A stretch of DNA of 64,000 nucleotides from Lentzea alba (GTDB lineage Bacteria; Actinomycetota; Actinomycetes; Mycobacteriales; Pseudonocardiaceae). Positions 47,616 to 57,891 of the stretch are shown here, piece after piece. The DNA lies in NCBI RefSeq assembly GCF_011067745.1, contig NZ_JAAMPJ010000001.1, positions 668,829 through 732,828 of the forward strand, in the 5' to 3' direction. The translations under genes and the position numbers were made by a program. The first letter of the stretch is position 1; the number at the start of each line of letters is the position of its first letter. The notes under the pieces were generated by a model that was given only the letters and a program-made list of their open reading frames with translations, was not told the DNA's origin and did no database searches.

Positions 47616-48824
47616 CTAGGTCCCGAGCTGCTCCTGCAAGAACTCAACCGTCCGTTTCCAGGCGTTCGCCCGCGCATGCGCTGTGGCGTGCGGAACACCA
47701 CCACCCGAGAAGGTGACGCCGGGCCCCGGATAGGTCACCTCGGTGGCCGGCCGGTGCGGCGGGCCCGCGATCAGGTGTCCTGCCTCGGGATACACGACGT
47801 GCTCGAACGGGAACGGGTGCTCGTGGTCCTTCAACCGCCGCAGCGCGACCTCGCTCAGCTCGGCGGACGGCCACCCGTCGTCGTGCCCGGACGAGATGAG
47901 CAACACACCCCCGACGATGTTCTCGACCCGGATCTCGGTGTCCTCGGGGATGCCGTCGCTCAGGTCGAACGCGAGTTTCAACGGCACCGGTTCGTCGTTG
48001 ACGATCTTGGCGCGCAGCTCGTCGCTCACGTAGTAGGGCAGGTACGGCAGCGGCTCGCCCTTGAACGTCCACGACGCGGCTTCGTGCGAGAGCTTCTGCA
48101 GCAGGTTCGCGCCCGGCCCGATCGCCTGGGTGACCACGCCGCTGCCGACGACGCTCACGACCGCCCTGACCTCCGAGAACGTCGCGCCGACCAGGAGCGC
48201 CAGCTCACCGCCGCGCGAACCACCGATCACGCCGATCTCGCCCGCGCGTTCGGCCAGGAAGTCGATCGCGGTGCCGAAGTACTCCAGCGGGACGTCTTCG
48301 AGGTGCTTCGGGAGGCCCTTCATGCCGAAGTAGCCGAGCGCGAACGTCACGAACCCGTGCGCGGCCAGCAAAGCGGCGTCCGACTCGTGCAGGCCGCCCT
48401 CGGAGCCGCCGAGGACGATGACGCCCGGCAACTCGGCTCCGTCGTCCTCAGGGGCGAACAGGGTGCCCACCAGGCCGTTCTCGCGGACCTCGACCCGCAC
48501 GACGCCCTCGGGCACCGTCAGCCGCTCGAGGACGCGGTCACCGACGCCCTCCACCGACAGGCACATCGGCGCCGGCTTCCCGCCGGTGCGTTCCAGCGAC
48601 CAGAACAACCCCATCGGGTCGACACCGTGATAGCTGCCCTCAACCGGAGCATGCCTGGTCAGATCGACGACACCGCGGTCGTCAGCGGTGAAGACGCCAC
48701 GGGACGCACGATCGCCCGTCGAGAGCTGAACCGTGATCGGCTGGCCGGGTTTCAGGCCGACGACGACGATGTCGACCGGTTGGTCGAGGGGCGCCACCTG
48801 TGGGTTCACCAGGATCTCGGCCAC
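47616..48824 (-). CDS. Acyl-CoA thioesterase/BAAT-family alpha/beta hydrolase
   Basis: 402 residues. The N-terminal ~120 residues form a beta-sandwich with the VEGSYHGVDPMGLFWSLE region of acyl-CoA thioester hydrolase/BAAT proteins. The C-terminal alpha/beta hydrolase has the nucleophile elbow GVIGGSRGGELALL, an Asp region SSGHDDGWPS, and a His in YPEAGHLI. No signal peptide, so cytosolic. Adjacent to lpdA (9 bases) and prfA (22 bases); substrate unknown. Confidence 0.87.
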   Translation of the reverse strand: MAEILVNPQVAPLDQPVDIVVVGLKPGQPITVQLSTGDRASRGVFTADDRGVVDLTRHAPVEGSYHGVDPMGLFWSLERTGGKPAPMCLSVEGVGDRVLERLTVPEGVVRVEVRENGLVGTLFAPEDDGAELPGVIVLGGSEGGLHESDAALLAAHGFVTFALGYFGMKGLPKHLEDVPLEYFGTAIDFLAERAGEIGVIGGSRGGELALLVGATFSEVRAVVSVVGSGVVTQAIGPGANLLQKLSHEAASWTFKGEPLPYLPYYVSDELRAKIVNDEPVPLKLAFDLSDGIPEDTEIRVENIVGGVLLISSGHDDGWPSAELSEVALRRLKDHEHPFPFEHVVYPEAGHLIAGPPHRPATEVTYPGPGVTFSGGGVPHATAHARANAWKRTVEFLQEQLGT

Positions 48825-48846
48825 AACGCGCCCCTCTCACGTCGGA

Positions 48847-49911
48847 TTACCCGCCTGCGAGCCGTTCTGCCCGGTCAGCGGCGGCCAGTGCGTCCACCAC
48901 CGCGTCCAGGTCACCGTCGAGCACCTGGTCCAGGTTATGCGCTTTGTACCCAACCCGGTGATCGGAAATTCGCGATTCGGGGAAGTTGTAGGTCCGCACC
49001 CGTTCACTGCGGTCGACCGTCCGGATCTGGGTGCGCCGGGCGTCGCTCTGCTCCTGCGCCTTCTGCTCCTCGGCGAGCGCCACCAGGCGGCTCTGGAGGA
49101 CCTGCATGGCGCGGGCCTTGTTCTGCAGCTGGCTGCGCTCGTTCTGGCACGACGTGACGATGCCGGTGGGCAGGTGCGTGATGCGGACCGCGGAGTCGGT
49201 GGTGTTGACCGACTGGCCGCCTTTGCCGCTGCTCCGGTAGACGTCGATGCGCAGGTCTTTTTCGTCGATCTCGATCTCGGTCGTTTCCTCGGTCTCGGGG
49301 AACACGAGGACGCCCGCCGCGGACGTGTGGATGCGGCCCTGGCTCTCCGTGACGGGCACGCGCTGGACGCGGTGCACGCCGCCCTCCCACTTGAGCCGGC
49401 TCCAGACGCCGTCCGGCGTGGCGCTCTTGGCCTTGATGGCGACCGTGACGTCCTTGAACCCGCCGAGGTCGGAGTCGGTGCCGTCGAGCATCTCGACCTT
49501 CCAGCCCTGCCGCTCGGCATACCGCGTGTACATGCGCAGCAGGTCGCCGGCGAACAGCGCGGACTCCTCGCCGCCCTCGCCCGACTTGATCTCCAGCAGC
49601 ACGTCGTCGCCGTCGTGCGGGTCGCGCGGCAGCAGGAGTTCGGTGAGCTTCTCCTCCAGCTTGGGGAGCTGCTCCTCGAGCTGGTCGACCTCTTCCTGGA
49701 ACGTCCTGTCCTCGGCCGCGAGCTCCTTGGCGGCCTCGAGGTCGTTCTTGACCTGCTCGATCTCCCGCGCAGTCTTCACGATCGGCCCGAGCGCGGCGTA
49801 CCGCTTGCCGAGCTTGCGCGCCCCCGCCTGGTCGGCGTGCACGCCGGGGTCGGCGAGCTTCTTCTCGAGCTCGTCGTACTCGGCGAGCAGGCTGTCCAGC
49901 GACTGCGACAC
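48847..49911 (-). CDS. prfA: Peptide chain release factor 1
   Basis: 354 residues from GTG 49911, with GGGAG 9 bases upstream. Recognises UAA/UAG stop codons. GGQ is at residues 231-233 in [18 protein letters not shown] and is the methylation target of PrmC. The RF1 anticodon-like region lies in the preceding [20 protein letters not shown] domain. Length normal. Confidence 0.97.
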   Translation of the reverse strand: MSQSLDSLLAEYDELEKKLADPGVHADQAGARKLGKRYAALGPIVKTAREIEQVKNDLEAAKELAAEDRTFQEEVDQLEEQLPKLEEKLTELLLPRDPHDGDDVLLEIKSGEGGEESALFAGDLLRMYTRYAERQGWKVEMLDGTDSDLGGFKDVTVAIKAKSATPDGVWSRLKWEGGVHRVQRVPVTESQGRIHTSAAGVLVFPETEETTEIEIDEKDLRIDVYRSSGKGGQSVNTTDSAVRITHLPTGIVTSCQNERSQLQNKARAMQVLQSRLVALAEEQKAQEQSDARRTQIRTVDRSERVRTYNFPESRISDHRVGYKAHNLDQVLDGDLDAVVDALAAADRAERLAGG

Positions 49912-49950
49912 GGTGTTCGGCTCCCTGCTTGTGGGTCGTGTGAACGGCAA

Positions 49951-49990
49951 CGGCGCCTGACCTCGGCAGATTTGCCGAGGTCAGGCGCCG
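49951..49990 (-). terminator. Perfect 18-bp hairpin between rpmE and prfA
   Basis: CGGCGCCTGACCTCGGCA and its exact complement flank a GATT loop. It starts 10 bases after the rpmE stop and 40 before the prfA start. There is no T run on the minus strand. It may terminate or attenuate read-through from rpmE into prfA, or stabilise the rpmE transcript. Confidence 0.65.
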
Positions 49991-49999
49991 TGAAAGCAG

Positions 50000-50212
50000 C
50001 TACTTGTTGCGCTTGCCGTAACGCGCCTCGAAGCGCGCGACGCGACCGCCGGTGTCCAGGATGCGCTGCTTGCCCGTGTAGAACGGGTGGCAGTTCGAGC
50101 ACATCTCGACGCGAACCTCGGACGCCGCCGTGGTGCTGCGCGTGGTGAAGGCGTTGCCGCAGCTGCACGTCACCTCGGTGACGGTGTACTCCGGGTGGAT
50201 TCCAGTCTTCAA
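50000..50212 (-). CDS. rpmE: 50S ribosomal protein L31, zinc-binding form
   Basis: 70 residues. Cys16, Cys18, Cys38 and Cys41 form the zinc site of the C+ paralogue (TCSCGN... and [10 protein letters not shown]). A zinc-responsive counterpart lacking cysteines, if present, would lie elsewhere. Located between rho and prfA, as in Rv1298. Confidence 0.97.
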   Translation of the reverse strand: MKTGIHPEYTVTEVTCSCGNAFTTRSTTAASEVRVEMCSNCHPFYTGKQRILDTGGRVARFEARYGKRNK

Positions 50213-50491
50213 GATCTTGTCCCTTTCAGAGGATGGCCGCCGGGTCCCACGCTGTGCTGGGTGAACCGGAGCCGGACTCGACCGTTTAGTTTGCCAGACC
50301 CTTCAACACGTGCAAAAACGCGGTTGTTCCCGCGGGTGCCGCACGGGCGTTCGCGTGGCTGAAGTCACAACCGCTTAACCTCCGCGATACGCCGTTCGGC
50401 GCAAGGTGAGGCCGTTCGGCCACATACGGCTCCGTGTTGTTGGTCGCTGTCCATCAGACTGTGTGCCGTGTTCTGCACCACCGAACGAGCG

Positions 50492-50854
50492 ATGAGCCTT
50501 CGCGTGTGGCTCGCCGTGCCGTTCCTGTTCTCTTTCGCCGTGTTCGGCCTGATGGGGTCGGCAGGGCTGATCACCGCTTCCTGGACCACCGTGCCGTTGT
50601 CACCGGCGGTGTGCGGGGCCGGCGTGGCTGTTGCCGCCGCGGTGTCCAGCGGGGTGCGGTGGAGTCGGCCCTGGCAGCGGGTGTGGCTGCGGTGGTCGTA
50701 CCTCGGCGGCCTGCTGGCGCTCGGCGTGCTGGTGGGCGCCGTGGAGGTGCCCGCGCTGGCCACCACCGTCGTGGGAATACCGGTGCTGCTGGGCCTGGTG
50801 TTCCAGTGCCTGGTGCAGACCGACGAGAGTCGGTCGGCGTCCGACTGCCGCTGA
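50492..50854 (+). CDS. Small four-helix membrane protein
   Basis: About 120 residues from ATG 50492; a GTG at 50468 is also in frame. Four hydrophobic segments (VWLAVPFLFSFAVFGLM; AVCGAGVAVAAAV; GLLALGVLVGAVE; VVGIPVLLGLVFQC) and a short acidic tail. No family recognised. It is on the opposite strand to its neighbours and converges on rho, with a bidirectional terminator between. Confidence 0.6.
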   Translation: MSLRVWLAVPFLFSFAVFGLMGSAGLITASWTTVPLSPAVCGAGVAVAAAVSSGVRWSRPWQRVWLRWSYLGGLLALGVLVGAVEVPALATTVVGIPVLLGLVFQCLVQTDESRSASDCR

Positions 50855-50885
50855 CCGCACGCTGGCGTTCGAGTGAACAGACGCG

Positions 50886-50920
50886 AAAAGACCCCCGGTG
50901 ACCTGCACCGGGGGTCTTTT
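50886..50920. terminator. Bidirectional Rho-independent terminator
   Basis: Perfect 15-base arms AAAAGACCCCCGGTG / CACCGGGGGTCTTTT with a 5-base loop, giving a T4 tail on either strand. It serves rho on the minus strand (ends at 50943) and the small membrane gene on the plus strand. Confidence 0.9.
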
Positions 50921-50942
50921 CACGTGAAACTTGCGCGAGCGA

Positions 50943-52949
50943 TCAGTCCTGCTCGGCGCCCGGCGTCGTCTTCGCCACCTGCATCAGGAACTCGATGTTG
51001 GTGCGCGACTTGCGGAGCCGGTCGAGCAGCAGGTCGATGGCCTGCTGGCCGTCCAGGGCGTGCAGCACGCGGCGGAGCTTGTGCGTGACCGCCATCTCGT
51101 CCGGGGAGAGCAGGAGCTCTTCCTTACGAGTACCCGACGAGTCGACGTCCACAGCCGGGAACGTGCGCTTGTCGGCGATCTTGCGGTCGAGCTTGAGCTC
51201 GGCGTTGCCGGTGCCCTTGAACTCCTCGAAGATGACCGAGTCACCGGCGGAACCGGTCTCGACCAGCGCCGTTGCGATCACCGTGAGGGAGCCGCCGCCC
51301 TCGATGTTGCGGGCGGCACCCAGGAAGCGCTTCGGCGGGTAGAGCGCCGTGGAGTCGACACCACCGGACAGGATTCGGCCGGAGGCCGGGGCTGCCAGGT
51401 TGTAGGCGCGGCCCAGGCGGGTGATCGAGTCCAGCAGCACGACCACGTCGTGGCCCATTTCCACCAGGCGCTTCGCCCGCTCGATCGCGAGCTCGGAGAT
51501 GGTGGTGTGGTCCGACGGCGGGCGGTCGAAGGTCGAGGCGATGACCTCGCCCTTCACCGAGCGCTGCATGTCGGTGACCTCTTCCGGACGCTCGTCCACC
51601 AGGACGACCATCAGGTGGCACTCGGGGTTGTTCTTGGTGATCGCGTTCGCGATCGACTGCAGAACAGAGGTCTTGCCGGCCTTCGGCGGCGACACGATCA
51701 GGGCGCGCTGGCCCTTGCCGATCGGCATCACCAGGTCGATGACGCGGGTGGTGAGGATATGCGGCTCGGTCTCCAGGCGCAGACGCTCGTTCGGGTAGAG
51801 CGGCGTCAGCTTGGTGAAGTCCGGGCGGTTGCGCGCCTCTTCCGGGTCCAGGCCGTTGATCTTGTCGACGCGGACCAGCGGGTTGAACTTCTGGCGCTGC
51901 TGCTCACCGTCGCGCGGCTGGCGGACGGCGCCGGTGATGGCGTCACCGCGGCGCAGGCCGTACTTGCGGACCAGCGAGAGCGAGACGTAGACGTCGTTCG
52001 AGCCGGCCAGGTAGCCGGAGGTGCGGACGAACGCGTAGTTCTCCAGCACGTCCAGGATGCCCGCGACGGGGAGCAGGACGTCGTCCTCGCGCACCTCGGT
52101 CTCGCGGTCCTGACGCTCGCCGCCCTCGTTGCGGCCGCCACGACGGCGACGGTCGCGGAAGCGGCCACGACGGCCATCGCCGTCGTCGTCGCCCTGCGGG
52201 CCGCCACCCTGGCGGTCGTTGCGGTCACCGCGGTCGTTGCGGTCACCACGGTCGCGGTTGCGGTCACGGCCGCCCCGGTCACCGCGGTCGCCGCGCTCGT
52301 TGCGGTCGCCACGGTCCTGGCGCTCGGGACGCTCACCGCGCTCCTGACGCTCGCCGCGGTCGGGCCGCTCACCGCGGTCCGGACGCTCGGCGCGCTCAGG
52401 ACGCTCGGAGCGCTCAGTGCGCTCCGCACGCGGCTGCTGCTCCTGCTGCGGCTGGCCCTCGCCCGCGTCGGCGTTGCCGCCGCCACGGCCGGAACGGCGG
52501 CGACGGTTTCCACGGCGCCCACCGTCCTCGGAGGAGCGGCCGCCGTCGTCGGCAGCGATGGGCTCGGCGGCGGCCGGCTTGTCGGCTACCTCGAGCTGCT
52601 GCTGAACAGGCTTTTCAACGGCCTTTTCGACCACTTTGGCAGCGGCCGGCTTCTCAGCGGGCGCCTTCGCGGTGGCCTTCTCGGCTTTCGCGGGCTTCTC
52701 CGCTTTGGCAGGGGCACCGGCGCCCTGCTTCTCCTTGATGGCCGCGATCAGGTCGCCCTTGCGCAGGCCTGCGGTTCCGGTGATGCCCAGCTGGCCGGCG
52801 AGCTCACGAAGCTCAGCGAGCACCATGCCGGACAGACCCGCGCGGCGGCGCGGCGTCGTGCCGTTCGAAGGGGTGGACAGAGCGTTCTCCTCGGCTCCAG
52901 AACCAGATGCAGCTGCGACGTCGCTGCTCAGCAAATCGGTGTTGCTCAC
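50943..52949 (-). CDS. rho: Transcription termination factor Rho with long disordered insert
   Basis: 668 residues from GTG 52949 (AAGGA upstream), against ~420 in E. coli. The N-terminal helical Rho_N part (LAELRELAGQLGITGTAGLRKGDLIAAI) and the cold-shock RNA-binding domain are separated by ~230 residues. This insert has an Ala/Lys/Glu-rich part followed by an Arg/Asp/Glu/Gly repeat tract (blocks such as RPDRGERPDRGER and RGDRNDRGDRND). The ATPase core is standard: P-loop PPKAGKTSVLQ, VVLVDERPEEVTDM, Q-loop region and GGSLTVIATAL R-loop region. Such inserts in actinobacterial Rho add RNA contacts. Confidence 0.96.
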   Translation of the reverse strand: MSNTDLLSSDVAAASGSGAEENALSTPSNGTTPRRRAGLSGMVLAELRELAGQLGITGTAGLRKGDLIAAIKEKQGAGAPAKAEKPAKAEKATAKAPAEKPAAAKVVEKAVEKPVQQQLEVADKPAAAEPIAADDGGRSSEDGGRRGNRRRRSGRGGGNADAGEGQPQQEQQPRAERTERSERPERAERPDRGERPDRGERQERGERPERQDRGDRNERGDRGDRGGRDRNRDRGDRNDRGDRNDRQGGGPQGDDDGDGRRGRFRDRRRRGGRNEGGERQDRETEVREDDVLLPVAGILDVLENYAFVRTSGYLAGSNDVYVSLSLVRKYGLRRGDAITGAVRQPRDGEQQRQKFNPLVRVDKINGLDPEEARNRPDFTKLTPLYPNERLRLETEPHILTTRVIDLVMPIGKGQRALIVSPPKAGKTSVLQSIANAITKNNPECHLMVVLVDERPEEVTDMQRSVKGEVIASTFDRPPSDHTTISELAIERAKRLVEMGHDVVVLLDSITRLGRAYNLAAPASGRILSGGVDSTALYPPKRFLGAARNIEGGGSLTVIATALVETGSAGDSVIFEEFKGTGNAELKLDRKIADKRTFPAVDVDSSGTRKEELLLSPDEMAVTHKLRRVLHALDGQQAIDLLLDRLRKSRTNIEFLMQVAKTTPGAEQD

Positions 52950-53271
52950 ACATGTCCTTCCTGACCAGGCCCCGCCTCCTACGCGGCCCAGCGGACCCGT
53001 CTTCCCGCTTCAACTGGGGAACGACGGTCAAGTCCGATGCAGACGGAAGCACACACCGCTTCCGGCAAGCACGGGACTTTTCTCAGGTCACACGGCGATC
53101 GGGTGCCTCTTTTGCGTCCGCCCCGCCCGCACGGCACAGAGCCGGAACACAAAAGGATTGCGACTCGGAACGAGTGTCCGAGCGCGACACCGGCGCCCGT
53201 GCGCGCGGTGACTGATCGCCCCCGAGGGTAGACGCCGGTCCCCCGGCATGCAACAACCGGGGTCGGGCGTG
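52950..53271. other. 322-base gap upstream of rho
   Basis: No gene seen. The rho-proximal part is the mRNA leader, where autoregulation would act, but no clear attenuator was identified. The thrB-proximal end has an imperfect hairpin: ACGCCGGTCCCCCGG (from 53232) facing CCGGGGTCGGGCGT (to 53270). It is placed directly after the thrB stop and is a plausible terminator of the argS-thrB operon. Confidence 0.4.
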
Positions 53272-54126
53272 TCAGTCCAATGGCCGAACGCGCACCCCGG
53301 CGGTGTCGACGTCGAGTCTCCGCACGTCGAAGCCGTGCACGTCGACCTCGGCCGGGATCTCGCCGAACGCGATCACGGTGGGTCCCGCTCCGCTCACGCA
53401 GGCGGGAACACCGAGCTTGCGAAGATCGTTGATCACCCGAACGGTGTCGGGCCACGCGGGCTCGCGGTAGTTCTGGTGGAGGCGATCCTCAGTCGCAGCA
53501 AGGAGAACGGCCGGATCCGACGTCAGCGCGTGCACCGCCAGGGCGGCCCGTCCCGCGGCGTGCGCGGCGTCCGCGTGGGGCACTTCGGCCGGAAGCAGGC
53601 CGCGGGTGGTCTTGGTGGACGACTCCTGCGACGGGATCAGCACGACCGGGCGCACCCGTGCGTCGGGCTCCATCCGGACGGCGCGGTACCGCTCTCCTTC
53701 CGACCACGCAACGACAACGCCGCCGAACAGCGAGGCCGCCGCGTTGTCCGCGTGACCTTCGAACTCGGCAGCGATTTGCAACGCGTCCGTGTCCAACTCG
53801 CGACCCGTCAGGGTGAATCCGGCTACGACACCCGCCACGATCGCGGCGGCCGACGAGCCCAGCCCGCGTGCGTGCGGAATGGTGTTGCGGCAGCGCAGGG
53901 CGAGCCCACCGGTGTACCCGGTGGCGCGGACGGCCCGCACGACGAGATGGGTCTCGTCGAGCGGGACCTCACCCGATCCGGCACCTTCCACGACGATCGA
54001 GAGGCCGTCGGCACCGTCGCCGCCGGCCACCTCGACGTCGTCGTACATCCCGAGCGCCATGCCCAGCGCGTCGAACCCCGAACCGAGGTTCGCGGTCGAC
54101 GCGGGGACGGAGACGAGGAACTTCAC
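53272..54126 (-). CDS. thrB: Homoserine kinase
   Basis: 284 residues from GTG 54126, overlapping the thrC stop (GTGA). Phosphorylates homoserine for threonine synthesis. GHMP-kinase features: [18 protein letters not shown] at the N-terminus, the ATP loop [16 protein letters not shown] and the C-terminal [11 protein letters not shown]. Last gene of the argS-lysA-hom-thrC-thrB operon. Confidence 0.96.
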   Translation of the reverse strand: MKFLVSVPASTANLGSGFDALGMALGMYDDVEVAGGDGADGLSIVVEGAGSGEVPLDETHLVVRAVRATGYTGGLALRCRNTIPHARGLGSSAAAIVAGVVAGFTLTGRELDTDALQIAAEFEGHADNAAASLFGGVVVAWSEGERYRAVRMEPDARVRPVVLIPSQESSTKTTRGLLPAEVPHADAAHAAGRAALAVHALTSDPAVLLAATEDRLHQNYREPAWPDTVRVINDLRKLGVPACVSGAGPTVIAFGEIPAEVDVHGFDVRRLDVDTAGVRVRPLD

Positions 54127-55178
54127 GCGAGCTCCAGGGCGTGCGCGACCGCGCCGGGGTCGACCGGCACCGGTTCGACCTCGGTGACGCCGAGCAACGC
54201 GGTGTCGGGGTCCTTCAGACCGTGACCGGTGACGGTGCACACGACCGTCGACCCCTTCGGCAGCCGCCCGTCCTCGGCGGTCATCAGCAGACCGGCGATG
54301 GACGCGGCCGACGCCGGCTCCACGAAGATGCCCTCGCTGCCCGCGAGCAGGCGGTACGCCGCGAGGATCTGGTCGTCGGTGACCGCGTCGATCAGGCCGC
54401 CGGACTCGTCGCGAGCCGTGATCGCACCGGTCCACGACGCCGGGCTGCCGACCCGGATCGCGGTCGCGATGGTCTCCGGGTTCGTCACCGGCACGCCGGA
54501 CACGAGCGGCGCCGCGCCCGCTGCCTGGAAGCCGTACATCTTCGGCAGGCCCTGCTCGTACGCCTTGTAGCCCTGCCAGTACGCGGTGATGTTGCCGGCG
54601 TTGCCGACCGGCAGGCAGTGGAAGTCCGGCGCCTGGCCGAGCACGTCGCAGATCTCCCACGCCGCGGTCCGCTGGCCGATCAGCCGCACCGGGTTGACCG
54701 AGTTCACCAGCGTCACCGGGTACTCGGCGGCGGTCTTGGACGCGAGTTCCAGGCAGTCGTCGAAGTTGCCATCGATCTGCAGGATCTTCGCGCCGTGCAT
54801 GACGGCCTGTGCGAGCTTGCCCATCGCGATCTTGCCGCTCGGCACCAGCACCGCGGCGGTCAGACCGGCCTTGGCCGCGTAGGCGGCGGCGGACGCCGAG
54901 GTGTTGCCGGTGGAGGCGCAGATGACCGCCTTGATGCCGGACGCGAGCGCGTACGTCATAGCGACCGTCATGCCGCGGTCCTTGAACGAGCCGGTCGGGT
55001 TCGCACCCTCGACCTTCACGTAGACCTCGGAACCGGTCAGCGCCGACAACCGCTTCGCGTGCACCAGCGGCGTGCCGCCCTCGTGCAGCGTCACGATCTC
55101 CGCGCCCTCGGGGATCTCGATCCGGTCGCGGTACGCGTGGATCAGACCGGGCCAGCCCGCCTTCGCAGCGCCGCTCAT
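54123..55178 (-). CDS. thrC: Threonine synthase
   Basis: 351 residues. PLP enzyme converting O-phosphohomoserine to threonine. The Schiff-base lysine is Lys66 in [10 protein letters not shown]; the phosphate-binding loop is [10 protein letters not shown]. Short class, without the long N-terminal extension of plant/yeast forms. Overlaps hom and thrB by 4 bases at either end. Confidence 0.96.
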   Translation of the reverse strand: MSGAAKAGWPGLIHAYRDRIEIPEGAEIVTLHEGGTPLVHAKRLSALTGSEVYVKVEGANPTGSFKDRGMTVAMTYALASGIKAVICASTGNTSASAAAYAAKAGLTAAVLVPSGKIAMGKLAQAVMHGAKILQIDGNFDDCLELASKTAAEYPVTLVNSVNPVRLIGQRTAAWEICDVLGQAPDFHCLPVGNAGNITAYWQGYKAYEQGLPKMYGFQAAGAAPLVSGVPVTNPETIATAIRVGSPASWTGAITARDESGGLIDAVTDDQILAAYRLLAGSEGIFVEPASAASIAGLLMTAEDGRLPKGSTVVCTVTGHGLKDPDTALLGVTEVEPVPVDPGAVAHALELA

Positions 55179-56476
55179 TCTTCGCCCTCCACCCTCATCA
55201 CGCTGACGACGTCCCGCACCACGGGGAGGCCACCGATTTTGTCCACAGTGGACCGCAGCGCGGCGTCGGTCGCCGCGTGCGTGACGATCACCAGGCTGGC
55301 GTCCTCGACGCGGCCTTCCTGGCGGACCGCGGCGATGCTCACGTCGTGCTCGGCGAACACCGCGGCGACCTGTGAGAGGACACCGGGCTTGTCCGCCACG
55401 TCGAGGCTGATGTGGTAGCGCGTGGGCGTGTTCCCCATGGGCTGCGCGGGAAGCGCGGCGTAGGCCGACTCGCGCGGACCACGTCCGCTCGCGACCTGGT
55501 TGCGCGCCACGGCGACCAGGTCGCCGAGCACCGCGCTCGCCGTCGGGGCGCCACCGGCACCCTGCCCGTAGAACATCATCTCCCCCGCCGCGTCGGCCTC
55601 GACGAACACCGCGTTGAACGCACCGTTGACGCTGGCCAGCGGATGCGTCCTGGGGATCATGGCCGGGTGCACTCGAACGGCGACTGACTCCTGGCCGGAC
55701 GGGCTCACCACGCGTTCGCAGATCGCGAGCAGCTTCACGGTGCGCCCGAGCCCCTTGGCCGCCGCGATGTCCGCGGCGGACACCGAACGGATGCCCTCGC
55801 GGTACACGTCCGATGCCGTCACGCGCGTGTGGAACGCAAGGGACGCAAGGATTGCGGCCTTCGACGCGGCGTCGAACCCGTCGACGTCCGCGGTCGGGTC
55901 CGCCTCGGCGTAACCGAGACGCGAGGCTTCTTCGAGCGTCTCGGCGTAGCCCGCGCCCGTGGCGTCCATCGCGGACAGGATGAAGTTCGTCGTGCCGTTC
56001 ACGATGCCCATGACGCGCGTGATCCGGTCTCCCGCAAGGGATTCCCGCAACGGGCGGAGCAACGGGATCGCGCCGGCGACGGCGGCCTCGAAGTAGAGGT
56101 CCGCACCGGACGCGTCGGCGGCTTCGAACAGGTCCGAACCGTGCTCGGCGAGCAGAGCCTTGTTCGCCGTCACGACGGACTTCCCGTTGCGCAGCGCCTC
56201 CAGCAGCAAGCCGCGCGTCGGGTCGATGCCACCGATGACCTCGACGATCACGTCCACGTCGTCCGACTTCACGAGCGCCTCGGCGTCCGTGGTGAGCAGG
56301 TGCTCCGGCACCTCGCGGTGCTTGTTCGGCCTGCGCACGGCGATGCCCGCGAGCTCAACCGGCGCGCCGACGCGCTGGGTGAGGTCCTCGGCCTGGTCCG
56401 TCAGCAGCCGGACTACCTCCGTGCCCACCGTGCCACAGCCGAGCAAGGCGACCCGAATCGGTTTCACGGCTTTCAT
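55175..56476 (-). CDS. hom: Homoserine dehydrogenase with ACT domain
   Basis: 433 residues. NAD(P)-binding [17 protein letters not shown], then the catalytic region with [11 protein letters not shown] and [19 protein letters not shown], and a C-terminal ACT domain (from ~350) for threonine feedback. Reduces aspartate semialdehyde to homoserine. Not fused to aspartokinase. Its start overlaps the lysA stop by 4 bases. Confidence 0.96.
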   Translation of the reverse strand: MKAVKPIRVALLGCGTVGTEVVRLLTDQAEDLTQRVGAPVELAGIAVRRPNKHREVPEHLLTTDAEALVKSDDVDVIVEVIGGIDPTRGLLLEALRNGKSVVTANKALLAEHGSDLFEAADASGADLYFEAAVAGAIPLLRPLRESLAGDRITRVMGIVNGTTNFILSAMDATGAGYAETLEEASRLGYAEADPTADVDGFDAASKAAILASLAFHTRVTASDVYREGIRSVSAADIAAAKGLGRTVKLLAICERVVSPSGQESVAVRVHPAMIPRTHPLASVNGAFNAVFVEADAAGEMMFYGQGAGGAPTASAVLGDLVAVARNQVASGRGPRESAYAALPAQPMGNTPTRYHISLDVADKPGVLSQVAAVFAEHDVSIAAVRQEGRVEDASLVIVTHAATDAALRSTVDKIGGLPVVRDVVSVMRVEGEE

Positions 56477-57891
56477 ACCTCCAGACGGAACAGGTCGTCC
56501 TCGGTCTCACGACGCAGCAGCAGCCGCGCCTCTCCATCGGTCACCGCGGCAAGCGCGGGCCGTGGAAGTCGGTTGTACCCGCTCGCCATCGAGTAGCAGT
56601 AGGCCCCTGTGGCAGCGATCGCAACCAGGTCTCCCGGCGCGAGGTCGTCCGGCAGCCAGCAGTCGCGCACCACGATGTCACCGGACTCGCAGTGCTTGCC
56701 CACCACACGACACAGCACGGCCCTCGACTCGGGCTCGGACGCGCGCGAGACGAGCTTGCAGTCGTAGACCGCGTCGTAGAGCGCCGTGCGGATGTTGTCG
56801 CTCATCCCGCCGTCGACGCTGACGTACCGGCGCCGCGCGCCACCGTCCAGCTCGACGTCCTTGATGGTGCCGACCTCGTACACGGTGATGGTGCCGGGGC
56901 CGACGATCGCGCGGCCGGGCTCGACCGCGATGCGAGGCATCTCCAAGCCGTTGTGCTCGCACTCCTTCTGCACGATGTTGTGCAGTTGGCGCGCCAGCTC
57001 GGCGGGCGGGGGCGGGTCGTCGTCCGGCGTGTAGGCGATGCCGAGGCCGCCACCGAGGTCGACGACGGTCAGCGAGTCGATCTCGCCGTGCTCCTTGCGG
57101 ACGTCCGCGAGCAGGCCGATGACGCGGCGGGCCGCGACCTCGAAGCCGGACGCGTCGAAGATCTGCGAGCCGATGTGGCTGTGCAGGCCGACGAGCTTGA
57201 GGCCGGTCGCCTTGAGCACGCGGCGCACGGCCTCGGCCGCGTCGCCGGAGGACAGCGAGAAGCCGAACTTCTGGTCCTCGTGCGCGGTCGCGATGAACTC
57301 GTGCGTGTGCGCCTCGACGCCGACCGTCACGCGGATCAGCACCGGCTGCACCACACCGCGTTCGCGCGCGATCTGGTCGAGGCGCGCGATCTCGTGGTAC
57401 GAGTCGAGCACGATCCCGCCGACGCCGGCTTCGACGGCCGCGACGAGTTCGGGAACGCTCTTGTTGTTGCCGTGCAACGCGATGCGCTCGGCGGGGAAGT
57501 CCGCTTTGAGGGCGATCGCGAGTTCACCGCCGCTGCAGACGTCGATCGAGAGGCCTTCTTCGGCCACCCACTTCGCGACCTGGACGCTCAGGAACGCCTT
57601 GGAGGCGTAGTGCACGAGCGTCGGGTCGCCGAACGCCTCGGCGTGCTCGCGGCAGCGGGCGCGGAAGTCCTGCTCGTCCATGACGAACAACGGGGTGCCG
57701 TACTGCTCGGCGAGCCCGCGCACGTCCACGCCCGCGAGTTCGACGACGCCCGCGTCGTTGCGAGAGGCGTTGCGCGGCCAGACGGCCGGGTGCAGGAAGT
57801 CGAGCTGGTCCGCGGTGGAAGGGCGGTCGCCGGCGGTGTTGCCGGGGACCATCACGTCGGCGTGCCGGGGTCCGGCCGGGTGCGCGCGCAT
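56473..57891 (-). CDS. lysA: Diaminopimelate decarboxylase
   Basis: 472 residues. ATG 57891 is chosen because GGAG lies 8 bases before it; GTG 57894 is alternative. PLP enzyme for the last step of lysine synthesis. PLP lysine in [14 protein letters not shown] loop, GGGLGI, and the substrate-binding CESGD. The first base of the start is within the argS stop (TGATG-type overlap). Confidence 0.96.
   Translation of the reverse strand: MRAHPAGPRHADVMVPGNTAGDRPSTADQLDFLHPAVWPRNASRNDAGVVELAGVDVRGLAEQYGTPLFVMDEQDFRARCREHAEAFGDPTLVHYASKAFLSVQVAKWVAEEGLSIDVCSGGELAIALKADFPAERIALHGNNKSVPELVAAVEAGVGGIVLDSYHEIARLDQIARERGVVQPVLIRVTVGVEAHTHEFIATAHEDQKFGFSLSSGDAAEAVRRVLKATGLKLVGLHSHIGSQIFDASGFEVAARRVIGLLADVRKEHGEIDSLTVVDLGGGLGIAYTPDDDPPPPAELARQLHNIVQKECEHNGLEMPRIAVEPGRAIVGPGTITVYEVGTIKDVELDGGARRRYVSVDGGMSDNIRTALYDAVYDCKLVSRASEPESRAVLCRVVGKHCESGDIVVRDCWLPDDLAPGDLVAIAATGAYCYSMASGYNRLPRPALAAVTDGEARLLLRRETEDDLFRLEV

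Noticed and set aside
45984-49157. A 1057-codon open frame on the plus strand
   Set aside because: It is antisense to prmC, lpdA, the BAAT-like gene and prfA. Its translation is Arg/His/Asp-rich without motifs, a normal by-product of high GC content.
52950-53271. Small gene or leader peptide before rho
   Set aside because: Open frames here lack ribosome sites and belong to extensions of antisense frames.
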